Below are positions 28,321 to 36,801 of a stretch of DNA of 64,000 nt, piece by piece. The notes beneath the pieces are model-generated. The model was not told where the DNA came from and searched no databases. It was given only the letters and a program-made list of their open reading frames with translations. Source of the stretch: Geothrix sp. (GTDB lineage: Bacteria; Acidobacteriota; Holophagae; Holophagales; Holophagaceae); contig NZ_CP126625.1 in NCBI RefSeq assembly GCF_030219325.1, positions 248,001 through 312,000 of the forward strand, written 5' to 3'. The position numbers and the translations under genes were made by a program. Positions within the stretch are counted from its first letter, which is position 1; each line of letters starts with the position of its first letter.

Positions 28321-28614
28321 ATGCTCACTCTGGTCCTGACCCTGGCTGTCGTGGGCACGAGCCCATGCCCCTCCCCGAACGATCGGTGCCCCGTCACGGG
28401 GCTTCCCGTGACGAACCCCATGATCTACAAGACCGTGGAAGTGCGCGGCCACTCCTACTACGTCCATGACCGCAGGGCAGGGATCCTGCTCAGGGCTTGG
28501 CCGGAAGGCTACCTGGACACGGACGGCACCCCACGGAGCGCCCATCCGATCTCCACACCATGCATGCCGGGCACCCATGGTTCGCCCCAAGGGTGCCGCT
28601 CCCGAGTCCGCTGA
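28321..28614 (+). CDS. Small secreted YHS-like protein
   Basis: 97 residues. A short signal (about 1-14) precedes CPSPNDRCPVTGLPV, then VRGHSYYVHDRRAGILLRAWPEGYLDTDGTP. The layout 'CPVTG..V....(K)..(V)..G..YYV......(F/L)...P..YL' follows YHS domains, which often bind metal through Cys, but the second Cys pair of the canonical motif is absent. It starts 14 bp after the porin stop and is probably cotranscribed. The last 20 residues are not conserved-looking. The assignment is tentative. Confidence 0.5.
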   Translation: MLTLVLTLAVVGTSPCPSPNDRCPVTGLPVTNPMIYKTVEVRGHSYYVHDRRAGILLRAWPEGYLDTDGTPRSAHPISTPCMPGTHGSPQGCRSRVR

Positions 28615-28717
28615 CTCCTCGCCCAGTCCGACGTTCCGATGCCCTCCCTGCCTTGCGGGGCGGGCATCGTCGGCGGCCGGGGCCGCCATCCCGTTGGCCA
28701 TCCATTCCGGAGGCATC

Positions 28718-29062
28718 GTGAGGGACGCTCCACCTCGGATCCTGATCGTGGAAGACGAACCTCACCTCCGGTCCTTCCTGCGGGAGGCCCTGAAGGCCCA
28801 CGGCTTCTGCTGCGTGGAGGCGGCCACGGGAAGGGAGGGGCTGGACCTGGCGGTGCGGCATCGTCCCGACATCACCCTGCTGGACCTGGGGCTGCCGGAT
28901 ATCGATGGTCTGGACCTCCTCTCGCGCCTGCGCGAATGGAGTCGCATGCCCGTCATCGTCATCTCCGCCCGTCGCCGGGAGATCGACCGCGTGGCGGCCC
29001 TGGATGTCGGCGCCGATGACTATCTTGCGAAGCCCTACCCTCTCCGGGAGCTGCTCGCCCGC
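28718..29062 (+). pseudogene. Truncated second kdpE (receiver domain only)
   Basis: It starts at GTG 28718 after CCGGAGG. The receiver resembles kdpE in this window over its whole length: RILIVEDEPHLRSFLREAL, LLDLGLPDIDGLDLLSRLREWSR, PVIVISARRREIDRVAALDVGADDYLAKPYPLRELLAR. The acceptor Asp and the conserved Lys are kept. Similarity stops abruptly at LRELLAR (29062), and the DNA-binding half is absent. The frame stays open to 29416, but the rest is antisense to kdpC and the kdpA-like fragment. A receiver-only protein cannot be excluded. It looks like the product of a rearrangement in a duplicated kdp locus. Confidence 0.75.
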
Positions 29063-29105
29063 CCAGTGCCGTCCGCCAGGAAGCCCTGGGTGACGAGGCC
29101 CGGCA

Positions 29106-29231
29106 TCAGCAGGGCGAAGAGGCCCACGGTCCGCCCGAGAATACCCGCTCCAGGTAGCGCCCCGCGGGAACCGTCAACCCGAAAACGAGAAGGAGGAAGA
29201 GGGCGTACTGGGCCAAGTCCCCGGGGGGCAT
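29106..29231 (-). pseudogene. kdpA-like 5' fragment immediately after kdpC
   Basis: A 41-codon frame opens with ATG 3 nt after the kdpC stop. It encodes DLAQYALFLLLVFGLTVP then AGRYLERVFSGG, which matches the N-terminal membrane helix and the 'PLGRYM.RVF.GE' segment of KdpA, and then stops. The intact kdpA is at 31976-33673. The fragment abuts the truncated kdpE on the opposite strand. Because it is short, the homology call is moderate; an unrelated small membrane protein is possible. Confidence 0.45.
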
Positions 29232-29234
29232 GGG

Positions 29235-29828
29235 CTACTTCGACGACAATGCTTCGAGGGCGAGGTTCAGCTTCAGCACGTTCACGCGGGCATCGCCGAG
29301 CACGCCCCATTGGGGGCCTTGGGTGTGGGCGGCCACCAGGTCGCGGACCTTGGCCTCGTCCAGGCCCCGGGCCTTGGCCACGCGATGCACCTGGTAGGCG
29401 GCAGCGGCGGGGCTGATGTGGGGATCCAGGCCGCTGGCGGACGTGGTGACGAGGTCCACGGGCACGGGGCCGGTGGTGTCAGGATCCGCCGCGCGCAGGG
29501 CGGCGATGCGCTCCTCCACGGCCTTCTTCAGGTCCGGGTTGCTGGGAGCCAGGTTGGATCCGCCGCTGTTGGCGCCGTTGTAGGGCAGGGGCTTGCCGTT
29601 GGCGTCCACGGTGGCGGAGGGGCGGCTCCAGAAATCCTTGGGGGCCGTGAAGGACTGTCCGATGAGCTCGGAGCCGATCACCTTGCCATCCGCCTTGATA
29701 AGGCTGCCCGCCGCCTGCTTGCGGAAGATGGCCTTGGAGAGCCCCGTGATGACCAGGGGATAGGCGAGGCCCGTGATGACGCTGAGGGCGATGAAGGAGA
29801 CGAGGGCGGGGCGGAGTTGCAGGTTCAT
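29235..29828 (-). CDS. kdpC: Potassium-transporting ATPase subunit KdpC
   Basis: 197 residues. One N-terminal membrane helix (about 8-30, [22 protein letters not shown]) precedes the periplasmic domain, with the family motifs [29 protein letters not shown] and [10 protein letters not shown]. KdpC stabilises the KdpFABC complex and assists K+ delivery. It starts 9 bp after the kdpB stop, as the last intact gene of the operon. Confidence 0.97.
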   Translation of the reverse strand: MNLQLRPALVSFIALSVITGLAYPLVITGLSKAIFRKQAAGSLIKADGKVIGSELIGQSFTAPKDFWSRPSATVDANGKPLPYNGANSGGSNLAPSNPDLKKAVEERIAALRAADPDTTGPVPVDLVTTSASGLDPHISPAAAAYQVHRVAKARGLDEAKVRDLVAAHTQGPQWGVLGDARVNVLKLNLALEALSSK

Positions 29829-29837
29829 GGCGTGTCC

Positions 29838-31961
29838 TTACGCGGCGAAGTGAAGGGCGACCAGCAGCCAGTCGATGAGCTTGATGCCGATGAAGGGCAC
29901 CACCAGGCCGCCCGCGCCGTAGATGAGCAGGTTCCGCTGCAGCAGCTGGGCGGCGCCCACGGGACGGTATTTCACGCCGCGCAGGGCCAGGGGGATGAGC
30001 ACCACGATGATCAGTGCGTTGAAGATCACCGCCGACAGGATGGCGCTCTCGGGGCTGTGCAGGCCCATGATGTTGAGCGCTCCCAGAGCCGGATAGGTGG
30101 CCACGAAGGCCGCCGGCAGGATGGCGAAGTACTTGGCCACGTCGTTGGCGATGCTGAAGGTGGTGAGGGAGCCGCGGGTCATGAGCATCTGCTTGCCGAT
30201 CTCCACGATCTCGATGAGCTTGGTGGGATTGGAGTCCAGGTCCACCATGTTCCCGGCCTCCTTGGCGGCCTGGGTGCCGCTGTTCATGGCCACGGCCACG
30301 TCGGCCTGGGCCAGGGCGGGCGCATCGTTGGTGCCGTCACCGGTCATGGCCACGAGGCGGCCCCCGGCCTGGTATTCGCGGATGAGTTTCAGCTTGGCTT
30401 CGGGTGTGGCCTGGGCCAGGAAGTCGTCCACGCCCGCTTCCGCGGCGATGGCGGCGGCGGTGAGGGGATTGTCACCGGTGATCATCACGGTCTTGATGCC
30501 CATGCCGCGCAGCTCGGTGAAGCGCTCCTTGATGCCACCCTTCACGATGTCCTTGAGCTGGATGACGCCCAGGGCGTGAGGCCCTTCGGCGACCACCAGA
30601 GGTGTGCCTCCCGCCATGGAGATCTGATCCACCGTGCGGCGCAGGTCATCGGGGAACTTCCCGCCCTGGGCCTGGACGTAGTCCTCGATGGCGGACGCCG
30701 CACCCTTGCGGATCTGGCGGTCGCCGAGGTTCACGCCGCTCATGCGGGTCTGGGCGGTAAAGGGGACGAAGTGGGCGTCCAGGGCCTGGAGATCCCGCTC
30801 GCGGAGGCCGTACTGCTCCTTGGCCAGCACCACGATGCTGCGGCCCTCGGGTGTTTCATCCGAGAGCGAGGAGAGCTGCGCGGCATCGGCCAGGGCCCTG
30901 ATGTCCACGCCCTCGGCGGGAACGAAGGCCACAGCCTGGCGGTTGCCCAGGGTGATGGTGCCGGTCTTGTCCAGCAGCAGCACGTCCACGTCGCCGGCGG
31001 CTTCCACGGCACGGCCCGAGGTGGCGATGACGTTGGCCTGGATCATGCGATCCATGCCGGCGATGCCGATGGCCGACAGCAGGCCGCCGATGGTGGTGGG
31101 GATGAGGCAGACCAGCAGGGAGACCAGCACCGTGAGGGTCACGGGGCTGCCCTGGCCTGCGGCCTTCACGCTGAAGATGGAAAAGGGCAGCAGCGTGGCC
31201 ACGGCCAGCAGGAAGATGATGGTGAGGCCCGCCAGGAGGATGTCCAGGGCGATCTCGTTGGGCGTCTTCTGGCGCTTGGCGCCCTCCACCATGGCGATCA
31301 TGCGGTCCAGGAAGCTTTCGCCGGGGTTGGCCGAGATGCGGATGACCAGCCAGTCCGAGAGCACCAGGGTGCCGCCGGTGACGGCGGAGCGGTCGCCGCC
31401 GCTTTCCCGGATGACGGGGGCGCTCTCGCCGGTGATGGCGCTTTCGTTCACGGAAGCCACGCCTTCGACCACCTCGCCGTCACCGGGGATGGTCTCGCCG
31501 GCTTCCACCAGCACGAGATCATTGATGCGCAGATCGGGCGCATCGATGGTGTCAAAGGCGCCCTGGCGGTCCGTCCCCTTGAGGCGCTTGGCCTTCACGT
31601 CGCGCTTGGATTTGCGCAGGGAATCGGCCTGGGCCTTGCCCCGGCCCTCGGCCATGGCTTCGGCGAAGTTGGCGAAGAGCAGGGTGAACCAGAGCCAGAG
31701 GGAGATGGCGAGGATGAAGCCGGGCCGCCCACCGCCACGCCCCGAAAGGGCCTGCACCCAGAGCCCCGTGGTGAAGGCGCTGCAGATCCACACCGTGAAC
31801 ATCACCGGGTTCCGCAGCTGGTGCAGGGGATTCAGTTTTCGAAGGGAATCGATCACTGCGCGGCGCACGATGCTGGGTTCGAAGAGGGGGCGGGCTTGAC
31901 GAGAGCTCCCAACCCGCGTCTGCGCGAGGTGGGGAATGTCCTGCCGTGAATGGGAAACCAT
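29838..31961 (-). CDS. kdpB: Potassium-transporting P-type ATPase KdpB
   Basis: 707 residues. It is the catalytic subunit that hydrolyses ATP to drive K+ uptake. The phosphorylated Asp is D331 in [10 protein letters not shown], the actuator loop TGES is at 177-180, and the nucleotide and hinge motifs ([16 protein letters not shown]) are present. The ATG at 31961 is chosen because GGAG lies 6 nt upstream (31968-31971); an in-frame TTG at 31979 would overlap the ribosome site. It lies 14 nt after kdpA. Confidence 0.97.
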   Translation of the reverse strand: MVSHSRQDIPHLAQTRVGSSRQARPLFEPSIVRRAVIDSLRKLNPLHQLRNPVMFTVWICSAFTTGLWVQALSGRGGGRPGFILAISLWLWFTLLFANFAEAMAEGRGKAQADSLRKSKRDVKAKRLKGTDRQGAFDTIDAPDLRINDLVLVEAGETIPGDGEVVEGVASVNESAITGESAPVIRESGGDRSAVTGGTLVLSDWLVIRISANPGESFLDRMIAMVEGAKRQKTPNEIALDILLAGLTIIFLLAVATLLPFSIFSVKAAGQGSPVTLTVLVSLLVCLIPTTIGGLLSAIGIAGMDRMIQANVIATSGRAVEAAGDVDVLLLDKTGTITLGNRQAVAFVPAEGVDIRALADAAQLSSLSDETPEGRSIVVLAKEQYGLRERDLQALDAHFVPFTAQTRMSGVNLGDRQIRKGAASAIEDYVQAQGGKFPDDLRRTVDQISMAGGTPLVVAEGPHALGVIQLKDIVKGGIKERFTELRGMGIKTVMITGDNPLTAAAIAAEAGVDDFLAQATPEAKLKLIREYQAGGRLVAMTGDGTNDAPALAQADVAVAMNSGTQAAKEAGNMVDLDSNPTKLIEIVEIGKQMLMTRGSLTTFSIANDVAKYFAILPAAFVATYPALGALNIMGLHSPESAILSAVIFNALIIVVLIPLALRGVKYRPVGAAQLLQRNLLIYGAGGLVVPFIGIKLIDWLLVALHFAA

Positions 31962-31975
31962 GGTCATCTCCAGAA

Positions 31976-33673
31976 TCAACGAAGGGCCAGCTGTTCAGCG
32001 ATGGGCCCCAGGGCCAGGGCGGGCAGGTAGGTGAGCGCGCCCACCAGCAGGACCACGCCCACCAGCACCGCCACGAAGAGGGGCGTGTGCGTGGGCAGGG
32101 TGCCCAGGCCCTCCGGCGTGTATTTCTTGCGACCCAGGGAACCGGCGATGGCGAGCACGGGGAAGATGACGCCGAAGCGGCCCACCACCATGGCGACGGC
32201 GAGCCCGTAGTTGTAGAAGGGGATGTTGCCGTTGAGGCCGCCGAAGGCGCTGCCATTGTTCTGGGCGCAGCTGCTGAAGGCGTAGAGAACCTGCGTGAAG
32301 CCGTGGGGCCCGGGGTTGGAGATGGAGGCCGTGGCCGCCGTCGAGAGCACGGCCGTAGCCGTGCCGATGAGGATGGCGGCGGAAGGCAGGAGGATGGCGA
32401 TGGAGGCCATCTTCATCTCGAAGGCCTCGATCTTCTTCCCCAGGTACTCCGGCGTGCGGCCCACCATGAGGCCACCGATGAAGACGCCCACCAGGGCGAA
32501 GAGCAGCATGCCGTAGAGGCCCGAGCCGACGCCGCCGAAGACCACTTCGCCCAGCTGGATCAACCAGAGGGGGACCAGGCCGCCCAGTGGGGTGAAGGAG
32601 TCGTGCATGCCATTGACGGCGCCGCAGGAGGCGGACGTGGTGATGGTGGCGAAGAGGCTGGTGGCCCCGGTGCCGAAGCGGACCTCCTTGCCCTCCATGT
32701 TGCCGCCGCCCTGCTGGAGGGTGGCGACCTGGTCCACGGGGAGGGGCTTGAGTCCAGGGTTGCCCTTGGCCTCGGCCCAGGTGGTGACCGAGAGCGCCAT
32801 CACGAAGATGACGGTCATGGCGGCCAACACGGCCCAGCCCTGGCGGCGGTCCTTCACCATCTTGCCGAAGGTGAGGCAGAGGGCCGCGGGAATGGCGAAG
32901 ATGGCCAGCATGTGGATGAGGTTGCTGAGGGCGTTCGGGCTTTCGAAGGGGTGGGCGGAGTTGGCGTTGAAGAAGCCGCCGCCGTTGGTGCCCAGCATCT
33001 TGATGGCCACCTGGGAGGCCACGGGGCCCATGGCGATGACCTGCCCCGAGGCGGTGTGCACATAGGCGGAGAGGTTCTGGATGGCGCCCTGGGAGACCAG
33101 CAGGAGGGCGATGACGGCGCTGAGGGGCAGCAGCACGTAGAGGGTGCTGCGGGTCAGATCCGCCCATGCGTTGCCGATGCCGTTCGACGTGCGGCGCACC
33201 AGTCCCCGGATGAGGGCCACCAGCACGGCCATGGCCGTGGCGGCGGAGAGGAAGTTCTGCACCGTGAGGCCCAGCATCTGGGTGAGATAGCTCATGGTGC
33301 TTTCACCACCGTAGTTCTGCCAGTTGGTGTTGGTGACGAAACTGATGGCGGTGTTGAAGGACAGGTCCGTGGGCAGCTTGCCCATGGCTTCGGGGTTCAG
33401 GGGCAGGGCCCCCTGGGCTTTCTGCAGCACGAAGACCGCCACGAACCCCAGCAGGTTGAAAAGGGCGATGGCCCAGGCATAGGCCTTCCAGCCCATGTCC
33501 TCCCCGCCGGAGATGCCCATGAGCCGGTAGATGCCCCGCTCGAGGGGCCCGAGCACCGGATGGAGGAAGGTGCGCTCCCCTTCCATCACCTTGGCGATGA
33601 AGGGACCGAGCGGGACCGCGATCCCGATCAGGAGCACGAGGAAGAGGAGGTTCTGGATCCAGGCTGCGGTCAT
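31976..33673 (-). CDS. kdpA: Potassium-transporting ATPase subunit KdpA
   Basis: 565 residues, the K+-selecting channel-like subunit with ten membrane helices. The four filter-region signatures are visible: [43 protein letters not shown] and NNGSAFGGL. The start ATG at 33673 overlaps the kdpF stop by 4 bp (ATGA), indicating coupled translation. Confidence 0.97.
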   Translation of the reverse strand: MTAAWIQNLLFLVLLIGIAVPLGPFIAKVMEGERTFLHPVLGPLERGIYRLMGISGGEDMGWKAYAWAIALFNLLGFVAVFVLQKAQGALPLNPEAMGKLPTDLSFNTAISFVTNTNWQNYGGESTMSYLTQMLGLTVQNFLSAATAMAVLVALIRGLVRRTSNGIGNAWADLTRSTLYVLLPLSAVIALLLVSQGAIQNLSAYVHTASGQVIAMGPVASQVAIKMLGTNGGGFFNANSAHPFESPNALSNLIHMLAIFAIPAALCLTFGKMVKDRRQGWAVLAAMTVIFVMALSVTTWAEAKGNPGLKPLPVDQVATLQQGGGNMEGKEVRFGTGATSLFATITTSASCGAVNGMHDSFTPLGGLVPLWLIQLGEVVFGGVGSGLYGMLLFALVGVFIGGLMVGRTPEYLGKKIEAFEMKMASIAILLPSAAILIGTATAVLSTAATASISNPGPHGFTQVLYAFSSCAQNNGSAFGGLNGNIPFYNYGLAVAMVVGRFGVIFPVLAIAGSLGRKKYTPEGLGTLPTHTPLFVAVLVGVVLLVGALTYLPALALGPIAEQLALR

Positions 33674-33762
33674 TGGAACTTCTCCGGTTTCAGCAGCGCG
33701 AAGGTGAGGTAGCCCAGCAGGCCCAGGGCCAGCAGGGACGCGACGAGGAGGGTGGGGCTCAT
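33670..33762 (-). CDS. kdpF: KdpF small subunit
   Basis: 30 residues: [17 protein letters not shown] then [14 protein letters not shown] single membrane helix ends in the 'L..PE.F' tail typical of KdpF, which stabilises the KdpABC complex. Its stop overlaps the kdpA start and its start overlaps the stop of the upstream 64-residue membrane protein, so three genes are chained by 4-bp overlaps. It is easily missed because of its length. Confidence 0.92.
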   Translation of the reverse strand: MSPTLLVASLLALGLLGYLTFALLKPEKFQ

Positions 33763-33953
33763 GAGAGGCCTCCGGGATGGGTCGTGAACTGGGCCATCAG
33801 CCAGACGAAGAGGGGGAAGAACATCAGGACGAGCATCCACACCGCATTTTTCCGTCCGGCCCCGCTCTCGGCGCGCAGGTCCCTGGCGGTACGCAGGCCG
33901 AGCCAGGCGACCAGGGTGGCGAGGGGGAGGAACCAGGGCAGGACGAGATGCAC
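33759..33953 (-). CDS. 64-residue membrane protein coupled to kdpF
   Basis: Two membrane helices (about 4-18, [16 protein letters not shown], and 40-56, [18 protein letters not shown]) are joined by a basic loop containing [13 protein letters not shown]. The start is GTG 33953 with CAGGAG upstream; an upstream ATG at 34034 would fall before the predicted transcription start. The stop overlaps the kdpF start by 4 bp. I know no characterised Kdp component of this type. Its position as first gene of the predicted kdp transcript suggests an accessory or regulatory subunit, which is inference. Confidence 0.7.
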   Translation of the reverse strand: MHLVLPWFLPLATLVAWLGLRTARDLRAESGAGRKNAVWMLVLMFFPLFVWLMAQFTTHPGGLS

Positions 33954-34034
33954 AGGGGCTCCTGTGGTGTATGCGGACTGGGGCGGCCAGCGGCGCCGGC
34001 TCGGCTTCGCCTTCCAGGGATCAGGCGACCCCAC

Positions 34035-34100
34035 AGCATGGTCATGGGGGGCGTTAAGGCGGCGTTAGGAGTCCGGGCCGAGCCGTTAGGTTCTCGTTGG
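34035..34100 (-). promoter_or_regulatory. Putative KdpE-dependent promoter of the kdp operon
   Basis: On the minus strand the proximal pair is CTAACGCCGCC (34068-34058) and TTAACGCCCCC (34057-34047). A distal pair, CCAACGAGAAC (34100-34090) and CTAACGGCTCG (34089-34079), is phased 21 bp upstream. TGACCATGCT (34044-34035) begins 13 bp after the last repeat starts, with CATGCT as a plausible -10. Transcription starting near 34027 would give a leader of about 75 nt before the 64-residue gene. Confidence 0.62.
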
Positions 34101-34122
34101 GCCGGGGCCCAGGCCTGATTTC

Positions 34123-34156
34123 CTAACGTTTTCTTAACACCCTTCCTGGCCATCCT
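34123..34156 (+). promoter_or_regulatory. Putative KdpE-dependent promoter of kimA
   Basis: Repeats CTAACGTTTTC (34123-34133) and TTAACACCCTT (34134-34144) abut, followed by TGGCCATCCT (34147-34156), again 13 bp from the start of the second repeat. The TGGCCATCCT block is identical to that at the porin promoter. It is divergent from the kdp promoter in the same intergenic region (33954-34256), which otherwise holds no gene. Confidence 0.6.
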
Positions 34157-34256
34157 GAGGACCGGCTGGCCTTGGGGAGCGGGCGCGCCGGGTCGACCCT
34201 GTCGGCACGCTGTGCGCCCCGTCCAGATGACCTCACCAGACCAGGGAACCGCAGCC

Positions 34257-36149
34257 ATGCCCAACTACCGAGCGCTCCTCCTGGGGCGGCGGCTCACCAC
34301 CGAGGAGAGCCACGAGACCAGGATCAGCAATCCCATCGCCCTGGCGGTGTTCAGCTCGGACGCGCTGTCTTCCGTGGCCTACGGCACCCAGGAGATCATG
34401 GCCCCGCTCACGGCGGCCATCGCCATCTATGGCGCGGGGGTGCTCGGCTGGTCCTGGTGGGTGGCCCTCGGCATCGTGGGCCTGCTGCTCATCCTCAACG
34501 TGAGCTACCGGCAGACCATCCATGCCTACCCCAGCGGCGGCGGAGCCTACCTGGTGGCCAAGGACAACCTGGGGGAAGTGGCCGCGCAAACGGCCGGCGC
34601 ATCCCTCCTGATCGACTACATCCTGACCGTCGCCGTGTCCGTATCGGCCGGCGTGTCGGCCATCGTCTCGGCGTTCCCGGGCCTGGAGGCCCACCGGGTC
34701 TTCCTGGCCGAGGGCATCATCGCCTTCATCGCGCTGATGAACCTGCGGGGCGTGAAGGAGAGTGGCCTGGTCTTCTCCCTGCCCACCTACGGCTTCGTGA
34801 TCTGCATCGTGGGCCTGCTGCTCAAGGGCTTCTGGAATGTGGCCACCGGCCATGAGGTGGTCCTCGCCCCCCGCGCCGCAGCCCACCTGGAGGGCACCTC
34901 CAAGCTGGCGGCCCTGTGGCTCTTCGCCCGGGCCTACAGCGCCGGCTGTACGGCCCTCACGGGGGTGGAGGCCATCAGCAACGGCGTCACCGCCTTCAAG
35001 GACCCGGTGTCGCGCAATGCGGCGAAGACCATGACCTGGATGGTGGTGATCCTGGGCTCCATGTTCCTGGGCATCACCTACCTGACCAACCACTACGGCC
35101 TGACCTACCATCCGGACGCCCCGGAGACCCTGCTGTCCCAGCTGACCCGGGTGATCCTGGGCGGGGCGGAACACGGGTTCCCGAAGCTGGTCTACCTCAC
35201 CACCACCGGTTTCACCATGGCCATCCTGGCCCTGGCGGCCAACACCGCCTATGCGGACTTCCCCCGACTGGCCGCGCTCCACGCCCGGGACGGTTTCCTG
35301 CCCCGGCAGTTCACCAGCCAGGGAGACCGCCTGGTCTTCTCCAATGGGATCTTCATCCTGTCGCTGGCGGCGGGGGTCCTGGTCCTGCTCTTCGGCGCCA
35401 AGGAGGACCACCTGCTGCCGCTCTATGCCGTGGGCGTGTTCCTGGGCTTCACCATCAGCCAGACCGGCATGGTGGTGCGCTGGTTCAGGCTGAAGGGCAA
35501 GGCCTGGCGGCTGAAGGCGGTGATCAATGGTCTGGGCGCCGTGACCACGCTGGTCGTCATGCTGGTGATCGCCGTGACCCGGTTCGCCCACGGGGCCTGG
35601 ATCGTCATCGTCCTGGTGCCCGTGATGGTGACGACCTTCTTCAACATCCACCGGCACTACATCCGCGTGAAGTCCATCCTGGCGGCGAGCCGCGTGGACT
35701 TCATGGGGCCCCGCCGCAACCGCGTGGTGGTGCTGGTCTCCGGCATCCACGCCGGCGTGGTGCAGGCCCTGAACTACGCCAAGGTCATCGCCGAGCATGG
35801 CGAGGTGGAGGCGCTGACCGTCGACTTCCCCGATGAGCATGGCCGGGACAGCGCGGCGCTGGAGAAGCTGAGGTCAGACTGGCCCAGGTACTGTGAAGGG
35901 ATTCCGCTCCGGCCGATCCGGAGCCCCTACCGCAAGGTCGTCGAGCCCATCGTGGACGAACTCGAGCGAATGCGGCGGGTGGAGCCGGAGTACACCATCA
36001 CCGTGATCCTGCCCGAGTTCATCACGGGGCACTGGTGGTCGAACCTGCTGCACAACCAGACCGCCTGGCGCATCAAGGGCACCCTGCTCCTCATGCCCAA
36101 GATCATCGTGATCTCGATCCCCTACCACGTGGATCCCACGCTCGAGTAG
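34257..36149 (+). CDS. kimA: KimA-type potassium importer (APC-superfamily)
   Basis: 630 residues: twelve predicted membrane helices (about 25-450) and a cytoplasmic C-terminal domain. Blocks shared with B. subtilis KimA (YdaO) as I recall it include FSSDALSSVAYGT, SYRQTIHAYPSGGGAYLV, SLLIDYILTVAVSVSAG, CTALTGVEAISNGV, and near the end FITGHWWSNLLHNQTAW. KimA is a high-affinity K+/H+ symporter, and the location opposite kdpFABC with a matching promoter strongly supports K+ import. ATG 34257 is preferred; GTG 34212 is in frame but adds a non-conserved leader. An amino-acid permease is the alternative. Confidence 0.85.
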   Translation: MPNYRALLLGRRLTTEESHETRISNPIALAVFSSDALSSVAYGTQEIMAPLTAAIAIYGAGVLGWSWWVALGIVGLLLILNVSYRQTIHAYPSGGGAYLVAKDNLGEVAAQTAGASLLIDYILTVAVSVSAGVSAIVSAFPGLEAHRVFLAEGIIAFIALMNLRGVKESGLVFSLPTYGFVICIVGLLLKGFWNVATGHEVVLAPRAAAHLEGTSKLAALWLFARAYSAGCTALTGVEAISNGVTAFKDPVSRNAAKTMTWMVVILGSMFLGITYLTNHYGLTYHPDAPETLLSQLTRVILGGAEHGFPKLVYLTTTGFTMAILALAANTAYADFPRLAALHARDGFLPRQFTSQGDRLVFSNGIFILSLAAGVLVLLFGAKEDHLLPLYAVGVFLGFTISQTGMVVRWFRLKGKAWRLKAVINGLGAVTTLVVMLVIAVTRFAHGAWIVIVLVPVMVTTFFNIHRHYIRVKSILAASRVDFMGPRRNRVVVLVSGIHAGVVQALNYAKVIAEHGEVEALTVDFPDEHGRDSAALEKLRSDWPRYCEGIPLRPIRSPYRKVVEPIVDELERMRRVEPEYTITVILPEFITGHWWSNLLHNQTAWRIKGTLLLMPKIIVISIPYHVDPTLE

Positions 36150-36170
36150 GCCCGCCGAAGGCCTGCCTTC

Positions 36171-36629
36171 CTAGGGTTCGATGGTCCTGCCAGTCTCGGC
36201 CTTCAGCAGGATCTCCCGCACCATCAGGGTCGCGTCCTCCTGGCTGAGCTGGTCTTTCCAGGCGGGCATGGAGTAGCCGAAGAGGATGCCCTTGCGGATG
36301 GTCCGGATCATGGTCCGGATCTCCCGCTCGGAAGCCGGGCCGCTCAGCGTCCTGAACTCATGGGCGGCCTTGGTGAAGTCCAGCCCACCAAGTCGCCGTC
36401 CGTCGGGGCCCTTCGCGGAACCGTCCAGCCCGTGGCAGCGGGTGCAGTTCTGCTGGAAGAAGGCCTTCAGCTCGGGGATCGTCCTGGCCCTCGCTTCCGC
36501 CACCTGGGCCGGGGCGCTGAGCGCGGCGAGCAGCACCCAACCGGGCAGGAGGAGGCGGGAGAGGGCCCGCTGGATGGAGCCGAGGCACGGGAGAACTGCG
36601 GCATTTCCGATCCGGAGCATGCGAGGCAC
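36171..36629 (-). CDS. Periplasmic single-haem cytochrome c
   Basis: 152 residues from GTG 36629, which AAGGAGG precedes. A hydrophobic signal (about 25-45) leads to the haem motif CTRCHG. A GYSMPAW-type Met lies about 60 residues later and is the probable sixth ligand. The pattern 'GILFGYSMPAWKDQLSQED' is typical of small class-I cytochromes. A paralogue with the same layout lies at 46254-46664. The 15-bp element GAACCGGATCTGGTG is 74 bp upstream. It probably shuttles electrons in the periplasm. Confidence 0.9.
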   Translation of the reverse strand: MPRMLRIGNAAVLPCLGSIQRALSRLLLPGWVLLAALSAPAQVAEARARTIPELKAFFQQNCTRCHGLDGSAKGPDGRRLGGLDFTKAAHEFRTLSGPASEREIRTMIRTIRKGILFGYSMPAWKDQLSQEDATLMVREILLKAETGRTIEP

Positions 36630-36702
36630 TTGCCCTCCTTGGGATGCATCGAGCGCCGGGGAGGACGCCCGCTCCGTCCATGGTCAACGGCGCCGACCCT
36701 GC

Positions 36703-36717
36703 CACCAGATCCGGTTC
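36703..36717 (-). promoter_or_regulatory. GAACCGGATCTGGTG element, copy 1
   Basis: On the minus strand GAACCGGATCTGGTG points at the cytochrome gene (start 36629), 74 bp upstream. It is preceded by ATCTGG, giving a possible short hairpin ATCT..GGAT around the GGGAACC loop. The 15 bases are identical to copies at 39622 and 43738. Confidence 0.55.
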
Positions 36718-36801
36718 CCAGATGGCGTACAGTCCGGTTCTGGAGTGCCTGAGGGCACCCCGGCGGGGCCGCGTGAGGCCAGGCAGGATGCACCGCGGGG
36801 A

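Noticed and set aside
29310-31949. Long frame on + opposite kdpC and kdpB
   Set aside because: kdpC and kdpB on - have all catalytic motifs; the + translation has none.
33954-34034. A longer 91-residue version of the protein before kdpF, starting at ATG 34034
   Set aside because: That ATG lies before the predicted transcription start and the extra residues are polar and non-conserved-looking. GTG 33953 has a good ribosome site.
36703-36717. Reading GAACC in the 15-bp element as the -35 of an ECF sigma factor
   Set aside because: No consistent -10 follows at a fixed distance in the three copies, and the whole 15 bp, not just GAACC, is conserved.
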